Origin: CAYXXZ01 sp964469165
GTDB taxonomy: Bacteria > Pseudomonadota > Gammaproteobacteria > Pseudomonadales > Porticoccaceae
Length of the DNA stretch: 21,471 bases
Reading direction: 5' to 3'
Assembly: GCA_964469165.1 (NCBI GenBank)
Contig: CAYXXZ010000052.1
Location: 1 to 21,471, forward strand
Below the pieces are notes generated by a model. The model had not been told where the DNA came from, did not search any database, and saw nothing but the letters and a program-made list of their open reading frames with translations. Each line of letters begins with the position of its first letter. Position 1 is the first letter of the stretch. The position numbers and the translations under genes are program-made. Positions 7,951-14,723 of the stretch are shown here, piece after piece.

Positions 7951-8760
7951 GTGACGATCTATGTGGTCGGCGATATTCAGGGTTGCCTGTCATGCCTGGA
8001 GAAGTTGCTCGCCAAAGTGCATTTCAACCCCGCCCGGGATCAATTGTGGGCGGTGGGCGACCTGGTGAATCGCGGCCCCAGCTCTCTGGATACCCTGCGC
8101 TTCTGCATGAGCCTGGGCGACAGATTCCGCACCGTGCTCGGCAACCACGATTTGCATTTGCTCGCCGTGGCTCAGGGCGCCAAGCAGCCCAATTACAAGG
8201 ATACCCTGCAGGATATTCTCAGCGCGCCGGATCGCCACCACATATTCTCATGGCTGCAACGCCAGCCCCTGCTGATCCGAGAGGGTAAATACTGCCTGGT
8301 CCACGCCGGCATTCCGCCCGGCTGGACCCTGGCCGAAGCGGCCGCCCGCGCCCGTGAAGTGGAAGCCGCACTGGCCGAGCCCGGCACCCGCGCGGCTTTC
8401 TTCAGCCATATGTACGGCAATGAGCCCAGAGCTTGGCGGGACGATCTCGAAGGCAACGAGCGCTTGCGGGTCATTACCAATTACTTCACCCGCATGCGCT
8501 ACTGTGACGCGGAAGGTAATCTCGAGCTCCAAAACAAGATGCCGCCGGCTCAGGGACCGGCGGGGTACCTGCCATGGTTTGCTCACAGACATCGCAAAAC
8601 CGCCGATGAACACATCATCTTCGGACACTGGGCATCGCTCAACGGCATGCCCATCGGCGACAACCTTTATCCGCTCGATACCGGTTGTGTATGGGGCGGA
8701 AGGCTGCGCCTGATGTCTCTCGACACGGGGCACTACTTTCACCAAAGTTGTGCTTTCTGA
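7951..8760 (+). CDS. apaH: Symmetrical bis(5'-nucleosyl)-tetraphosphatase ApaH
   Basis: A 269-residue metallophosphatase that splits Ap4A (and Np4A-capped RNA 5' ends) symmetrically into two ADP-type products. The binuclear-metal motifs appear in order: GDIQG (7-11), GDLVNRG (36-42), GNHD (64-67), VHAG (117-120), then FGHW and LDTGCVWGG near the C terminus. The start is GTG at 7951, which places the GDIQG motif at the normal distance from the N terminus; no good ribosome-binding site is visible, so reinitiation after apaG (4-nt spacer) is likely. It is the last gene of the lptD operon here and faces rplQ convergently. No downstream folA or glpE-like gene accompanies it. Confidence 0.96.
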   Translation: MTIYVVGDIQGCLSCLEKLLAKVHFNPARDQLWAVGDLVNRGPSSLDTLRFCMSLGDRFRTVLGNHDLHLLAVAQGAKQPNYKDTLQDILSAPDRHHIFSWLQRQPLLIREGKYCLVHAGIPPGWTLAEAAARAREVEAALAEPGTRAAFFSHMYGNEPRAWRDDLEGNERLRVITNYFTRMRYCDAEGNLELQNKMPPAQGPAGYLPWFAHRHRKTADEHIIFGHWASLNGMPIGDNLYPLDTGCVWGGRLRLMSLDTGHYFHQSCAF

Positions 8761-8972
8761 AAGCCCTTGCCCATCAGCGCTTTTCGATCTGGCGGATAAC
8801 ACGAAAAAGGGAAATGCGGGCTTGCACCCGGAGCTCACACAGCGGTCGCAAATTTAGCCTACAGTCGTGCATGAGACGGAGCGCGCTATACGCTTTGAGC
8901 AGGGGCACGGCAAAAGCTGAACTCTGCCGGAGTTTAACTTATAGCTTATAGCTCACCTACGACCCACAAACA
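8761..8972. other. Convergent intergenic region without a gene
   Basis: Between apaH and the shared terminator I see no credible gene. A short inverted repeat AACTC-N5-GAGTT (8920-8934) followed by TTAACTT could act as a weak apaH terminator, but its stem is only 5 bp. AAGCCC (8761-8766) and GGGCTT (8818-8823) are complementary across a long loop. The frame open through 8685-8951 is mostly an apaH shadow. Just before the terminator lies a 7-bp repeat, listed separately. Confidence 0.5.
8936..8953. repeat. 7-bp direct repeat (a[a/g]cttat), about 2.6 units
   Basis: Units aacttat (8936-8942), agcttat (8943-8949) and a partial agct (8950-8953) are in exact 7-bp phase. The period and the position beyond the end of a transcription unit recall the longer heptad array at 31-76, although the unit sequence differs. 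Confidence 0.55.
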
Positions 8973-8999
8973 AAAAGACCGGCGCGATGCCGGTCTTTT
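8973..8999 (-). terminator. Rho-independent terminator after rplQ (probably bidirectional)
   Basis: A perfect stem GACCGGC/GCCGGTC (8977-8983 with 8989-8995) closes a 5-nt loop and is flanked by AAAA (8973-8976) and TTTT (8996-8999). Read on the minus strand the hairpin is followed by TTTTTGTTTG, a strong U tract, about 20 nt after the rplQ stop, so it should end the ribosomal-protein transcript. Read on the plus strand it is followed by TTTTC, enough for weaker termination of the lptD-apaH transcript. Confidence 0.9.
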
Positions 9000-9017
9000 C
9001 ACTGCTCAGCTCGATGA

Positions 9018-9416
9018 TCACTCGTCGCCGCTGATGTCTTCATGCGCCACAGCATTGGCTGGACGATCGACCAGCTCTACATACGCCATCGGCGCCTTGT
9101 CGCCGGCACGATAGCCGCATTTGAGAATGCGAATATAACCGCCGGGACGGGCTTCGTAGCGGGGGCCCAGGTCGGTGAACAGCTTACCCACGGCCTGCTT
9201 GTTGCGCAGGCGGTCGAACGCCAGGCGACGGTTGGCGACCGAATCTGTCTTGGCCAGGGTGATCATGGGCTCTGCAAAGGAGCGCAGTTCCTTGGCTTTG
9301 GGCAGCGTCGTCTTGATCACTTCATGCTCGACCAGGGAAGCGACCATGTTGCGGAACATGGCGCGGCGATGCGAGCTGGTGCGGTTGAGCTTTCTACCAC
9401 TGTAACGGTGACGCAT
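9018..9416 (-). CDS. rplQ: 50S ribosomal protein L17
   Basis: A 132-residue large-subunit protein located near the peptide exit region. The N terminus MRHRYSGRKLNRTSSHRRAM is the family signature, followed by LVEHEVIKTTLPKAKELR and the PGGYIRILKCGYRAGDKAPMAYVELVDR block. A short acidic C-terminal tail (HEDISGDE) is the variable part. AAAGGA lies 7 nt upstream of the ATG. It is the last gene of the alpha operon, 65 nt after rpoA, and is closed by the hairpin terminator at 8973-8999. Confidence 0.98.
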   Translation of the reverse strand: MRHRYSGRKLNRTSSHRRAMFRNMVASLVEHEVIKTTLPKAKELRSFAEPMITLAKTDSVANRRLAFDRLRNKQAVGKLFTDLGPRYEARPGGYIRILKCGYRAGDKAPMAYVELVDRPANAVAHEDISGDE

Positions 9417-9481
9417 GATAATGTCCTTTAACGGTTGCTATCTCAGCAATGTTGTTTAAATCAGATACCGACGTCCGGCAA

Positions 9482-10483
9482 TCAAGCCTTCTCGCTGTCG
9501 CGCTTCTTGAGGCTCGCTGGCGGCCAATTTTCCAGGCGCATACCCAGGGACAGCCCGCGCGAGGCAAGCACGTCCTTGATTTCGGTGAGCGACTTCTTGC
9601 CAAGATTTGGCGTTTTGAGCAGCTCGACCTCGGTGCGCTGAATGAGATCGCCAATGAAGTAAATGCTTTCGGCCTTGAGGCAGTTTGCTGAGCGCACTGT
9701 CAGCTCCAGATCGTCCACCGGGCGCAGCAGGATGGGATCGATCTCGTCTTCCTTGCTCTCGGGCTCGGCCTGTCTCTCGCTTTCGAAATTGACGAACACA
9801 GCCAGTTGCTGCTGCAGAATCGTGGCAGCGCGACGGATTGCCTCTTCGGGATCGAGGGTACCGTTGGTCTGCAGATCGATGATCAGCTTGTCCAGGTCGG
9901 TGCGCTGCTCGACGCGGGCGGATTCCACCACATAGGCCACGCGCATTACCGGGCTGAAGCTCGCGTCGAGCTGCAGACGACCGATGGAGCGGGTCTCGTC
10001 CTCGTCGCTGATGCGAGCGTCGGCGGGCAGGTAGCCGCGACCGCGAACCACGCGCAGACGCATGTTGAGCTTGGCATTGCCGGTGATATTGGCGATCACA
10101 TGCTCAGGGTTCTTGATCTCGACACTGCTGTCGTGCTGGATATCGCCTGCGGTCACCACGCCGGGGTCGGTGGCGTTGAGCGTGATCTCGACCTCGTCCT
10201 TGCCGTGAACGACGATGGCAACACCCTTGAGGTTGAGCAGAATTTCGATGACGTCTTCACGAACGCCCTCGATGGCGCTGTATTCGTGCTCGACACCTTC
10301 GATTTCGGCTTCGGTGATCGCGCAGCCGGGCATGGACGAGAGCAGGATCCGTCTCAGGGCATTGCCCAAGGTATGACCAAAACCCCTTTCCAGCGGCTCG
10401 AGGACTACCTTGGCACGGTTGGCGCCCAAATTGGTGACATCAATCGTGCGCGGCGTCAGCAGTTCAGTGGCTGAGGATTGCAT
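9482..10483 (-). CDS. rpoA: DNA-directed RNA polymerase subunit alpha
   Basis: A 333-residue subunit whose dimer nucleates RNA polymerase assembly. The N-terminal domain (about 1-235) contains LERGFGHTLGNALRRILLSS (31-50), which makes the dimer and beta/beta' contacts. An acidic linker (SKEDEIDP) leads to the C-terminal domain (about 249-325), nearly identical to E. coli: DDLELTVRSANCLKAE with Arg264 equivalent to the UP-element-binding Arg265, and TPNLGKKSLTEIKDVL. AGG lies 7 nt before the ATG. It lies between rpsD and rplQ as in most bacteria. The near-invariant C-terminal domain suggests normal UP-element and activator contacts. Confidence 0.99.
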   Translation of the reverse strand: MQSSATELLTPRTIDVTNLGANRAKVVLEPLERGFGHTLGNALRRILLSSMPGCAITEAEIEGVEHEYSAIEGVREDVIEILLNLKGVAIVVHGKDEVEITLNATDPGVVTAGDIQHDSSVEIKNPEHVIANITGNAKLNMRLRVVRGRGYLPADARISDEDETRSIGRLQLDASFSPVMRVAYVVESARVEQRTDLDKLIIDLQTNGTLDPEEAIRRAATILQQQLAVFVNFESERQAEPESKEDEIDPILLRPVDDLELTVRSANCLKAESIYFIGDLIQRTEVELLKTPNLGKKSLTEIKDVLASRGLSLGMRLENWPPASLKKRDSEKA

Positions 10484-10517
10484 AGAAATACCTGTGTAAT
10501 GTGCCTAACTTATGACC

Positions 10518-11138
10518 TTACTTGGAGTACAGCTCCACGATCAGGTTTTCGTTGATCTCAGAAGGCAGTTCGCTTCTGTCCGGCGTACGCTTGAAAGTAC
10601 CTTGCAGCTTGTTGGCGTCGATCTCAACCCAGTCGACGGAGCCGCGCTGGGAAGACAGCTGCACAGCAGACTGAATGCGCAGCTGGCCTTTGGCGCGCTC
10701 GCGGATGGAAATCACATCACCGGGCTGGACCTGGTAGGAAGGAACGTTGACCTTCTTGCCATTGACCAGAATGGAGCTGTGGGACACCAGCTGACGGGAT
10801 TCGGCGCGCGTGGAGCCAAAGCCCATGCGGTAAACCACGTTGTCGAGACGGCATTCCAGCAACCGCAGCAGGTTTTCACCGGTAGCGCCCTTGATGCGCG
10901 CAGCGTTCTTGTAGTAGTTGCGGAACTGCTTTTCCAGAACACCGTAAAGACGGCGAACTTTCTGCTTCTCGCGCAACTGAACGCCATAATCGGACAGGCG
11001 ACCACGACGTTGACCGTGCTGACCGGGAGCACTTTCCGCGCGGCACTTGGATTCCAGAGGGCGGATGCCACTCTTCAGGAACAGGTCAGTACCTTCGCGA
11101 CGGGACAGCTTGCAGGTAGGGCCGAGATATCTAGCCAT
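10518..11138 (-). CDS. rpsD: 30S ribosomal protein S4
   Basis: A 206-residue primary 16S rRNA-binding protein that nucleates small-subunit assembly, and in E. coli the translational repressor of the alpha operon. It starts with MARYLGPTCKLSRREGTDL; the S4 RNA-binding domain (about 96-160) carries RLDNVVYRMGFGSTRAESRQ and HSSILVNGKKVN. Only two cysteines occur in the N-terminal domain (Cys9 and Cys32), so this is the zinc-free form rather than the four-cysteine type. The spacer to rpsK is 13 nt and to rpoA 34 nt. The C terminus ENLIVELYSK is typical. Confidence 0.98.
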   Translation of the reverse strand: MARYLGPTCKLSRREGTDLFLKSGIRPLESKCRAESAPGQHGQRRGRLSDYGVQLREKQKVRRLYGVLEKQFRNYYKNAARIKGATGENLLRLLECRLDNVVYRMGFGSTRAESRQLVSHSSILVNGKKVNVPSYQVQPGDVISIRERAKGQLRIQSAVQLSSQRGSVDWVEIDANKLQGTFKRTPDRSELPSEINENLIVELYSK

Positions 11139-11151
11139 TCAATCGTTCCTC

Positions 11152-11544
11152 TTAGACGCGACGTTTCTTGGGCGGACGACAACCGTTATGTGGAATCGGC
11201 GTCACATCGGTAATGTTGCTGATCTTGAAGCCGGCGTTGTTCAGGGCACGCACGGCAGATTCACGGCCGGGGCCGGGGCCCTTGACCATGACATCCAGAT
11301 TCTTGAGACCATACTCCTGCGCCGCCTGACCCGCGCGCTCGGCTGCTACCTGCGCTGCGAAGGGCGTGCTTTTGCGGGAACCGCGGAAGCCGGAACCACC
11401 AGATGTCGCCCAGCTCAGGGTGTTACCCTGGCGGTCGGTGATGGTGATAATGGTGTTGTTGAAGGACGCATGAACGTGGGCAATGCCATCCACAACGGTT
11501 CTTTTCGCTTTTTTGCGAGGAGTTTTACTGGGTGTTTTAGCCAT
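11152..11544 (-). CDS. rpsK: 30S ribosomal protein S11
   Basis: A 130-residue platform protein of the small subunit that contacts the mRNA in the E-site region. Visible family blocks are HVHASFNNTIITITDRQGN, GFRGSRKSTPFAAQVAAE, VMVKGPGPGRESAVRAL and the basic end PHNGCRPPKKRRV. The N terminus is lysine-rich (MAKTPSKTPRKKAKR). AGGT precedes the ATG by about 6 nt. A 56-nt spacer separates it from rpsM and contains a short stem (GGCCA-N6-TGGCC at 11568-11583), too small to interpret. Confidence 0.98.
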   Translation of the reverse strand: MAKTPSKTPRKKAKRTVVDGIAHVHASFNNTIITITDRQGNTLSWATSGGSGFRGSRKSTPFAAQVAAERAGQAAQEYGLKNLDVMVKGPGPGRESAVRALNNAGFKISNITDVTPIPHNGCRPPKKRRV

Positions 11545-11600
11545 ACAAATACCTGATTCGCTTTAACGGCCAACACTGTGGCCACTGATTTCCTGTCCGG

Positions 11601-11957
11601 TTAGCGCTTGATCGGCCTGCGCGGACCTTTGCGGGTTCTCGCATTGGTCTTGGTGCGCTGGCCACGCAGGGGAAGACCTTTACGGTGCCTCAGCCCCCGG
11701 TAGCAGCCGAGGTCCATCAGGCGTTTGATGTTCATGTTGACTTCGCGACGCAAGTCGCCCTCAACGACCAACTTACCGATTTCGCCACGGATTTCGTCAA
11801 GCTTGTCTTCGGGGATGTCCGCAATCTTGGTGTCTTCAGCGACACCGACTGCCTTACAAATCTGCTTTGCGGTTGTACGCCCAATCCCATAAACATAGGT
11901 CAGCGAAATCACTGCATGCTTGTTGTCGGGAATGTTGACACCGGAAATACGGGCCAT
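11601..11957 (-). CDS. rpsM: 30S ribosomal protein S13
   Basis: A 118-residue protein of the small-subunit head that forms intersubunit bridges and whose basic tail reaches the P-site tRNA. It begins MARISGVNIPDNKHAVISLTYV-like (residues 1-22), then the helix-hairpin YGIGRTTAKQIC, DLRREVNMNIKRLMDLGCYRGLRHRKGLP, and the conserved RGQRTKTNARTRKGPRRPIKR tail. GGAG lies 8 nt upstream of the ATG at 11957. It is the first gene of the alpha operon here, preceded by its own promoter in the 108-bp gap after rpmJ. Confidence 0.98.
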   Translation of the reverse strand: MARISGVNIPDNKHAVISLTYVYGIGRTTAKQICKAVGVAEDTKIADIPEDKLDEIRGEIGKLVVEGDLRREVNMNIKRLMDLGCYRGLRHRKGLPLRGQRTKTNARTRKGPRRPIKR

Positions 11958-11992
11958 TCGTCTTACTCCACTTATCTAAAGTTTCGCTACCA

Positions 11993-12021
11993 GCGCATTT
12001 TTCCACAGGGAAAAAAGGCGC
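11993..12021 (-). promoter_or_regulatory. Leader hairpin of the alpha operon
   Basis: On the minus strand, GCGC (12021-12018) pairs with GCGC (11996-11993), and TTTTTCC pairs with GGAAAAA around a CTGT loop, giving about 11 base pairs with a small internal loop. It falls at the predicted 5' end of the rpsM leader. It is not followed by a U tract, so it is not a terminator. E. coli S4 represses this operon through a leader pseudoknot; whether this hairpin belongs to such a structure is inference only. Confidence 0.4.
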
Positions 12022-12024
12022 AAG

Positions 12025-12053
12025 ATCATAGCGTCAATAAAATCAAAAATCAA
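12025..12053 (-). promoter_or_regulatory. Sigma70-type promoter of the alpha operon (rpsM-rpsK-rpsD-rpoA-rplQ)
   Basis: On the minus strand a -35 box TTGATT (12053-12048, 4 of 6 consensus) is followed by a 17-bp spacer and a -10 box TATGAT (12030-12025, 5 of 6 consensus). The spacer is AT-rich. Transcription would start near 12018-12019, giving an rpsM leader of about 60 nt. This is the only gap over 70 bp in the whole ribosomal cluster, which supports a regulatory role. Confidence 0.65.
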
Positions 12054-12075
12054 CCAGGCTAGACTTCAACCCTGG
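12039..12075 (-). terminator. Possible weak terminator or attenuator after rpmJ
   Basis: CCAGG (12075-12071, in the last rpmJ codons) can pair with CCTGG (12058-12054) over a 12-nt loop containing the rpmJ stop codon. A U-rich stretch TTGATTTTTGATTTT follows. The 5-bp stem is short, so strong termination is doubtful; partial attenuation of the spc transcript is possible. The U-rich stretch doubles as the -35 region of the alpha promoter. Confidence 0.3.
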
Positions 12076-12182
12076 CGTTGCTTGTGACGGGGCTCGGAGG
12101 TGCAGATCACACGCACGGAACCCTTGCGCTTGATGACCTTGCAGCTGCGGCAGATTTTCTTTACGGATGCACGAACTTTCAT
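12066..12182 (-). CDS. rpmJ: 50S ribosomal protein L36
   Basis: A 38-residue protein read directly from the sequence: MKVRASVKKICRSCKVIKRK, then GSVRVICTSEPRHKQRQG. It is the zinc-ribbon form, with ligands Cys11, Cys14, Cys27 and His33 all present. L36 sits in the large subunit near the L6/L16 region and stabilises 23S rRNA tertiary contacts. GAGGA lies 6 nt before the ATG at 12182. The gene follows secY by 24 nt and closes the spc group, as in E. coli. Zinc-free L36 paralogues exist in many bacteria under zinc limitation; this copy is not one. Confidence 0.96.
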   Translation of the reverse strand: MKVRASVKKICRSCKVIKRKGSVRVICTSEPRHKQRQG

Positions 12183-12206
12183 TGCTATTCCTCGAACAAG
12201 GGCGCG

Positions 12207-13532
12207 TCAACGCCCGCCATAACTCTTGAGATTGGATTTCTTCAACAGAGACTCATACTGCCGCGACATCAGGTGGGACTGGACCTGGGCCATGAAGTCC
12301 ATGGTCACAACCACCGCAATCAGCAGCGAAGTGCCGCCGAGATAGAACGGCACATTGAAGTACACGTTGAGGAACTGGGGCATCAGGCACACCGCGGTCA
12401 TGTACACTGCGCCAACCACCGTCAGTTTGGTGACGACGGTATCGATATATCTGGCCGTCGAGTCACCGGGGCGAATACCCGGCAAATACGCACCGCCTTT
12501 TTTCAGGTTGTCTGCGATTTCCTTGGGGTTGAACATCAACGCCGTATAGAAGAAGCAGAAGAATATGATCATCGCCGAGAACAGCAAAATGTGCAGCGGC
12601 TGACCGGGGCCGAGGAACAGAGCGATGTCCTGCAGCCAGTCGGGTGCATCGGCACCCTGACCAAACCAGGTGGCGATGGTCGACGGGAAAAGCAGCAAAC
12701 TGCTGGCGAAAATAGCCGGAATGACCCCGGACATATTCACCTTGAGCGGCAAATGGCTCTGCTGCTGACCACCCAAAGCACGGCGACCTTGCTGGCGCTG
12801 CGCATAGTTGACGGTAATGCGCCGCTGGCCGCGCTCGACGAACACCACGAAATACACCACCGCGACCGCAAGCAAGCCGATGATCAGCACCGCCAGAATG
12901 TGCAGGTCGCCCTGCCGCGCCGACTCGAAGGCCTGGCCGATCGCCGACGGCAATCCCGCAACGATACCGGCGAAAATCAGCATCGAAATACCGTTGCCCA
13001 CACCGCGCTCGGTGATCTGCTCGCCGAGCCACATCATGAACATCGCGCCGGTTACCAGAGACACCACCGAAACCAGATAGAAGGTGAAATCAGGCAGGTA
13101 AGCCAGGCCCTGGCCGGCGAGGCCGACGGACATGCCAATGCCCTGCACCAACGCGAGCCCCAGCGTGCCGTAGCGAGTGTACTGGGAAATTTTCCGGCGC
13201 CCCGCTTCGCCTTCCTTCTTCAGCTGTTCGAGAGACGGCGTCACCGCCGTAAGCAGCTGCATGATGATGGACGCGGAAATGTAGGGCATGATCCCGAGCG
13301 CCAGGATACTCATGCGCTCGAGGGCTCCCCCGGAGAACATGTTGAACAGCCCCAGAATAGTGCCCTGGTTTTGGCCGAACAGGTTCGCCAGCTTGTCCGG
13401 GTCGATACCGGGCACCGGAATATGGGTGCCTATCCGGTAGATGACGATGGCCAGCAACAAAAAGCGAAGGCGAGCCCAAAGCTCGCCCAACCCTTTTGTG
13501 CTGCCTGCCGGCAATTGCCCGGGTTTTGCCAT
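12207..13532 (-). CDS. secY: Protein translocase subunit SecY
   Basis: A 441-residue inner-membrane channel subunit of SecYEG, with the ten transmembrane helices expected of the family. TM1 follows LRFLLLAIVIYRIGTHIPVP (about 22-41), the plug region is around FNMFSGGALERMSILALGI (63-81), and the next helix includes PYISASIIMQLL. The cytosolic loop LKKEGEAGRRKI (104-115) and the late NPKEIADNLKKGGAYLPGIRPG loop, which contacts SecA and the ribosome, are intact. The C terminus QYESLLKKSNLKSYGGR is normal. It lies 12 nt after rplO, with a weak GGA 9 nt before the start. It exports, among others, the precursors of SurA and LptD. Confidence 0.98.
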   Translation of the reverse strand: MAKPGQLPAGSTKGLGELWARLRFLLLAIVIYRIGTHIPVPGIDPDKLANLFGQNQGTILGLFNMFSGGALERMSILALGIMPYISASIIMQLLTAVTPSLEQLKKEGEAGRRKISQYTRYGTLGLALVQGIGMSVGLAGQGLAYLPDFTFYLVSVVSLVTGAMFMMWLGEQITERGVGNGISMLIFAGIVAGLPSAIGQAFESARQGDLHILAVLIIGLLAVAVVYFVVFVERGQRRITVNYAQRQQGRRALGGQQQSHLPLKVNMSGVIPAIFASSLLLFPSTIATWFGQGADAPDWLQDIALFLGPGQPLHILLFSAMIIFFCFFYTALMFNPKEIADNLKKGGAYLPGIRPGDSTARYIDTVVTKLTVVGAVYMTAVCLMPQFLNVYFNVPFYLGGTSLLIAVVVTMDFMAQVQSHLMSRQYESLLKKSNLKSYGGR

Positions 13533-13544
13533 GACTGGTATCCG

Positions 13545-13979
13545 TTACTCTTCGACTTTGCCGCCAGCAGCTTCGATAGCCGCTTTCGCACCCTTGGTGA
13601 CACCAATGCCCTTCAGGGTGACGGCCTTGCCGACATCACCGGACAGGAAAACCTTGGCGCGCAGAATGGATGCATTCACCAGACCCGCCGCTCTCAGCGC
13701 GGCCAGGTCGATGACATCAGCATCGACGGTGTTCAGTTCGGACGTGCGGATCTCGGCGCTCACGCGGGAAATACGCGAAGTGAAACCGAACTTGGGCAGA
13801 CGCTTCTGCAATGGCATTTGACCGCCCTCGAAACCGGGACGAACGTTGCCGCTCTTGCGTGCTTTCTGGCCTTTGTGACCACGACCACAGGTTTTGCCCA
13901 GGCCACTACCGATACCGCGACCGACGCGCTTGCTTTCGGTGATGCGACCGGGGGCCGGGCTCAGGGTATTCAGCTTCAT
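13545..13979 (-). CDS. rplO: 50S ribosomal protein L15
   Basis: A 144-residue late-assembly large-subunit protein. It starts MKLNTLSPAPG, followed by the Gly-rich RVGRGIGSGLGKTCGRGHKGQKARKSG that threads into 23S rRNA, and FEGGQMPLQKRLPKFGF. The frame is open two codons further to a GTG at 13985 overlapping the rpmD stop, but AAGGAG sits 7 nt before the ATG at 13979 and only 1 nt before the GTG, so ATG is chosen. It ends AAIEAAGGKVEE. It precedes secY by 12 nt. Confidence 0.97.
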   Translation of the reverse strand: MKLNTLSPAPGRITESKRVGRGIGSGLGKTCGRGHKGQKARKSGNVRPGFEGGQMPLQKRLPKFGFTSRISRVSAEIRTSELNTVDADVIDLAALRAAGLVNASILRAKVFLSGDVGKAVTLKGIGVTKGAKAAIEAAGGKVEE

Positions 13980-13981
13980 GA

Positions 13982-14170
13982 TCACTCTCCTTCAATCTTG
14001 ACCATGTAGGAAATCTTGTTGATCATGCCGCGCACGGACGGGGTGTCTTCCACCTCGACAGTGTGGCCGATCCTTCTCAAGCCCAGGCCACTGGCGCAGG
14101 CCTTGTGAGCTGCCAGGCGTCCGTTGACGCTCTTGGTCTGGGTCACTTTGATCTTGTTTGCGTTAGCCAT
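13982..14170 (-). CDS. rpmD: 50S ribosomal protein L30
   Basis: A 62-residue protein, close to the E. coli length. The sequence IKVTQTKSVNGRLAAHKACA followed by GLGLRRIGHTVEVEDTPSVRGMINKISYMVKIEGE covers the entire L30 fold. The spacer to rplO is 2 nt, and the L15 ribosome-binding site lies inside its last codons. A 33-nt spacer separates it from rpsE. Confidence 0.97.
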   Translation of the reverse strand: MANANKIKVTQTKSVNGRLAAHKACASGLGLRRIGHTVEVEDTPSVRGMINKISYMVKIEGE

Positions 14171-14203
14171 TTCTCAACACCTGAATCTCAACGCGGGCTG
14201 GTC

Positions 14204-14713
14204 TCAGCCCTGAATTTCCTCAACGGACTTGCCACGCTTGGCGGCAACCTGCTCCGGAGACTGGATGCTTTTCAGAGCCTTGAAGGTGGCGCGCACCACG
14301 TTCACCGGGTTGGTGGAACCGTAACACTTGGCCAGTACGTTCTGAACGCCAGCCAGTTCCAGCACGGAGCGCATGGCGCCACCGGCGATGACACCGGTAC
14401 CGTCGGAAGCGGGCTGCATGTAGACCTTGGAGGCACCGTGGTTGACCTTGGTGGCGTACTGGATGGTAGTGCCGTCCAGGTCCACGTCGATCATGTTGCG
14501 GCGCGCCGCTTCCATCGCCTTCTGAATCGCCTGTGGCACTTCGCGTGCCTTGCCGCGACCGAAGCCGACCCGGCCCTTGCCGTCACCCACAACAGTGAGC
14601 GCAGTGAATGCGAAAATACGGCCACCCTTGACGGTTTTGGCAACCCGGTTCACCTGAACCAGCTTTTCCATCAGGCCTTCGTTTGGATCTACTTCTCTGG
14701 GATTGTTAGCCAT
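14204..14713 (-). CDS. rpsE: 30S ribosomal protein S5
   Basis: A 169-residue protein at the mRNA entry tunnel with roles in decoding accuracy and mRNA unwinding. The N-terminal dsRBD-like domain has EKLVQVNRVAKTVKGGRIFAF (about 16-36); the loop VAKTVKGGR is where spectinomycin-resistance changes arise in E. coli and is wild-type here. GDGKGRVGFGRGKAREVPQAI and the second domain GVIAGGAMRSVLELAGVQNVLAKCYGS follow. AGGTTGAG directly precedes the start, after a 10-nt spacer from rplR. Confidence 0.98.
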   Translation of the reverse strand: MANNPREVDPNEGLMEKLVQVNRVAKTVKGGRIFAFTALTVVGDGKGRVGFGRGKAREVPQAIQKAMEAARRNMIDVDLDGTTIQYATKVNHGASKVYMQPASDGTGVIAGGAMRSVLELAGVQNVLAKCYGSTNPVNVVRATFKALKSIQSPEQVAAKRGKSVEEIQG

Positions 14714-14723
14714 ATCTCAACCT

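Noticed and set aside
8685..8951. Small 88-codon plus-strand gene after apaH
   Set aside because: Its first part is an out-of-frame shadow of the apaH end, there is no ribosome-binding site at a usable internal start, and the product has no recognisable features.
11568..11583. GGCCA-N6-TGGCC stem in the rpsM-rpsK spacer as a regulatory site
   Set aside because: A 5-bp stem without a U tract or known binding consensus; chance occurrence is likely.
12078..14009. A 643-codon plus-strand reading frame opposite secY and rplO
   Set aside because: Antisense shadow of two highly conserved genes. The translation is His/Gln/Arg-rich low-information sequence without domains.
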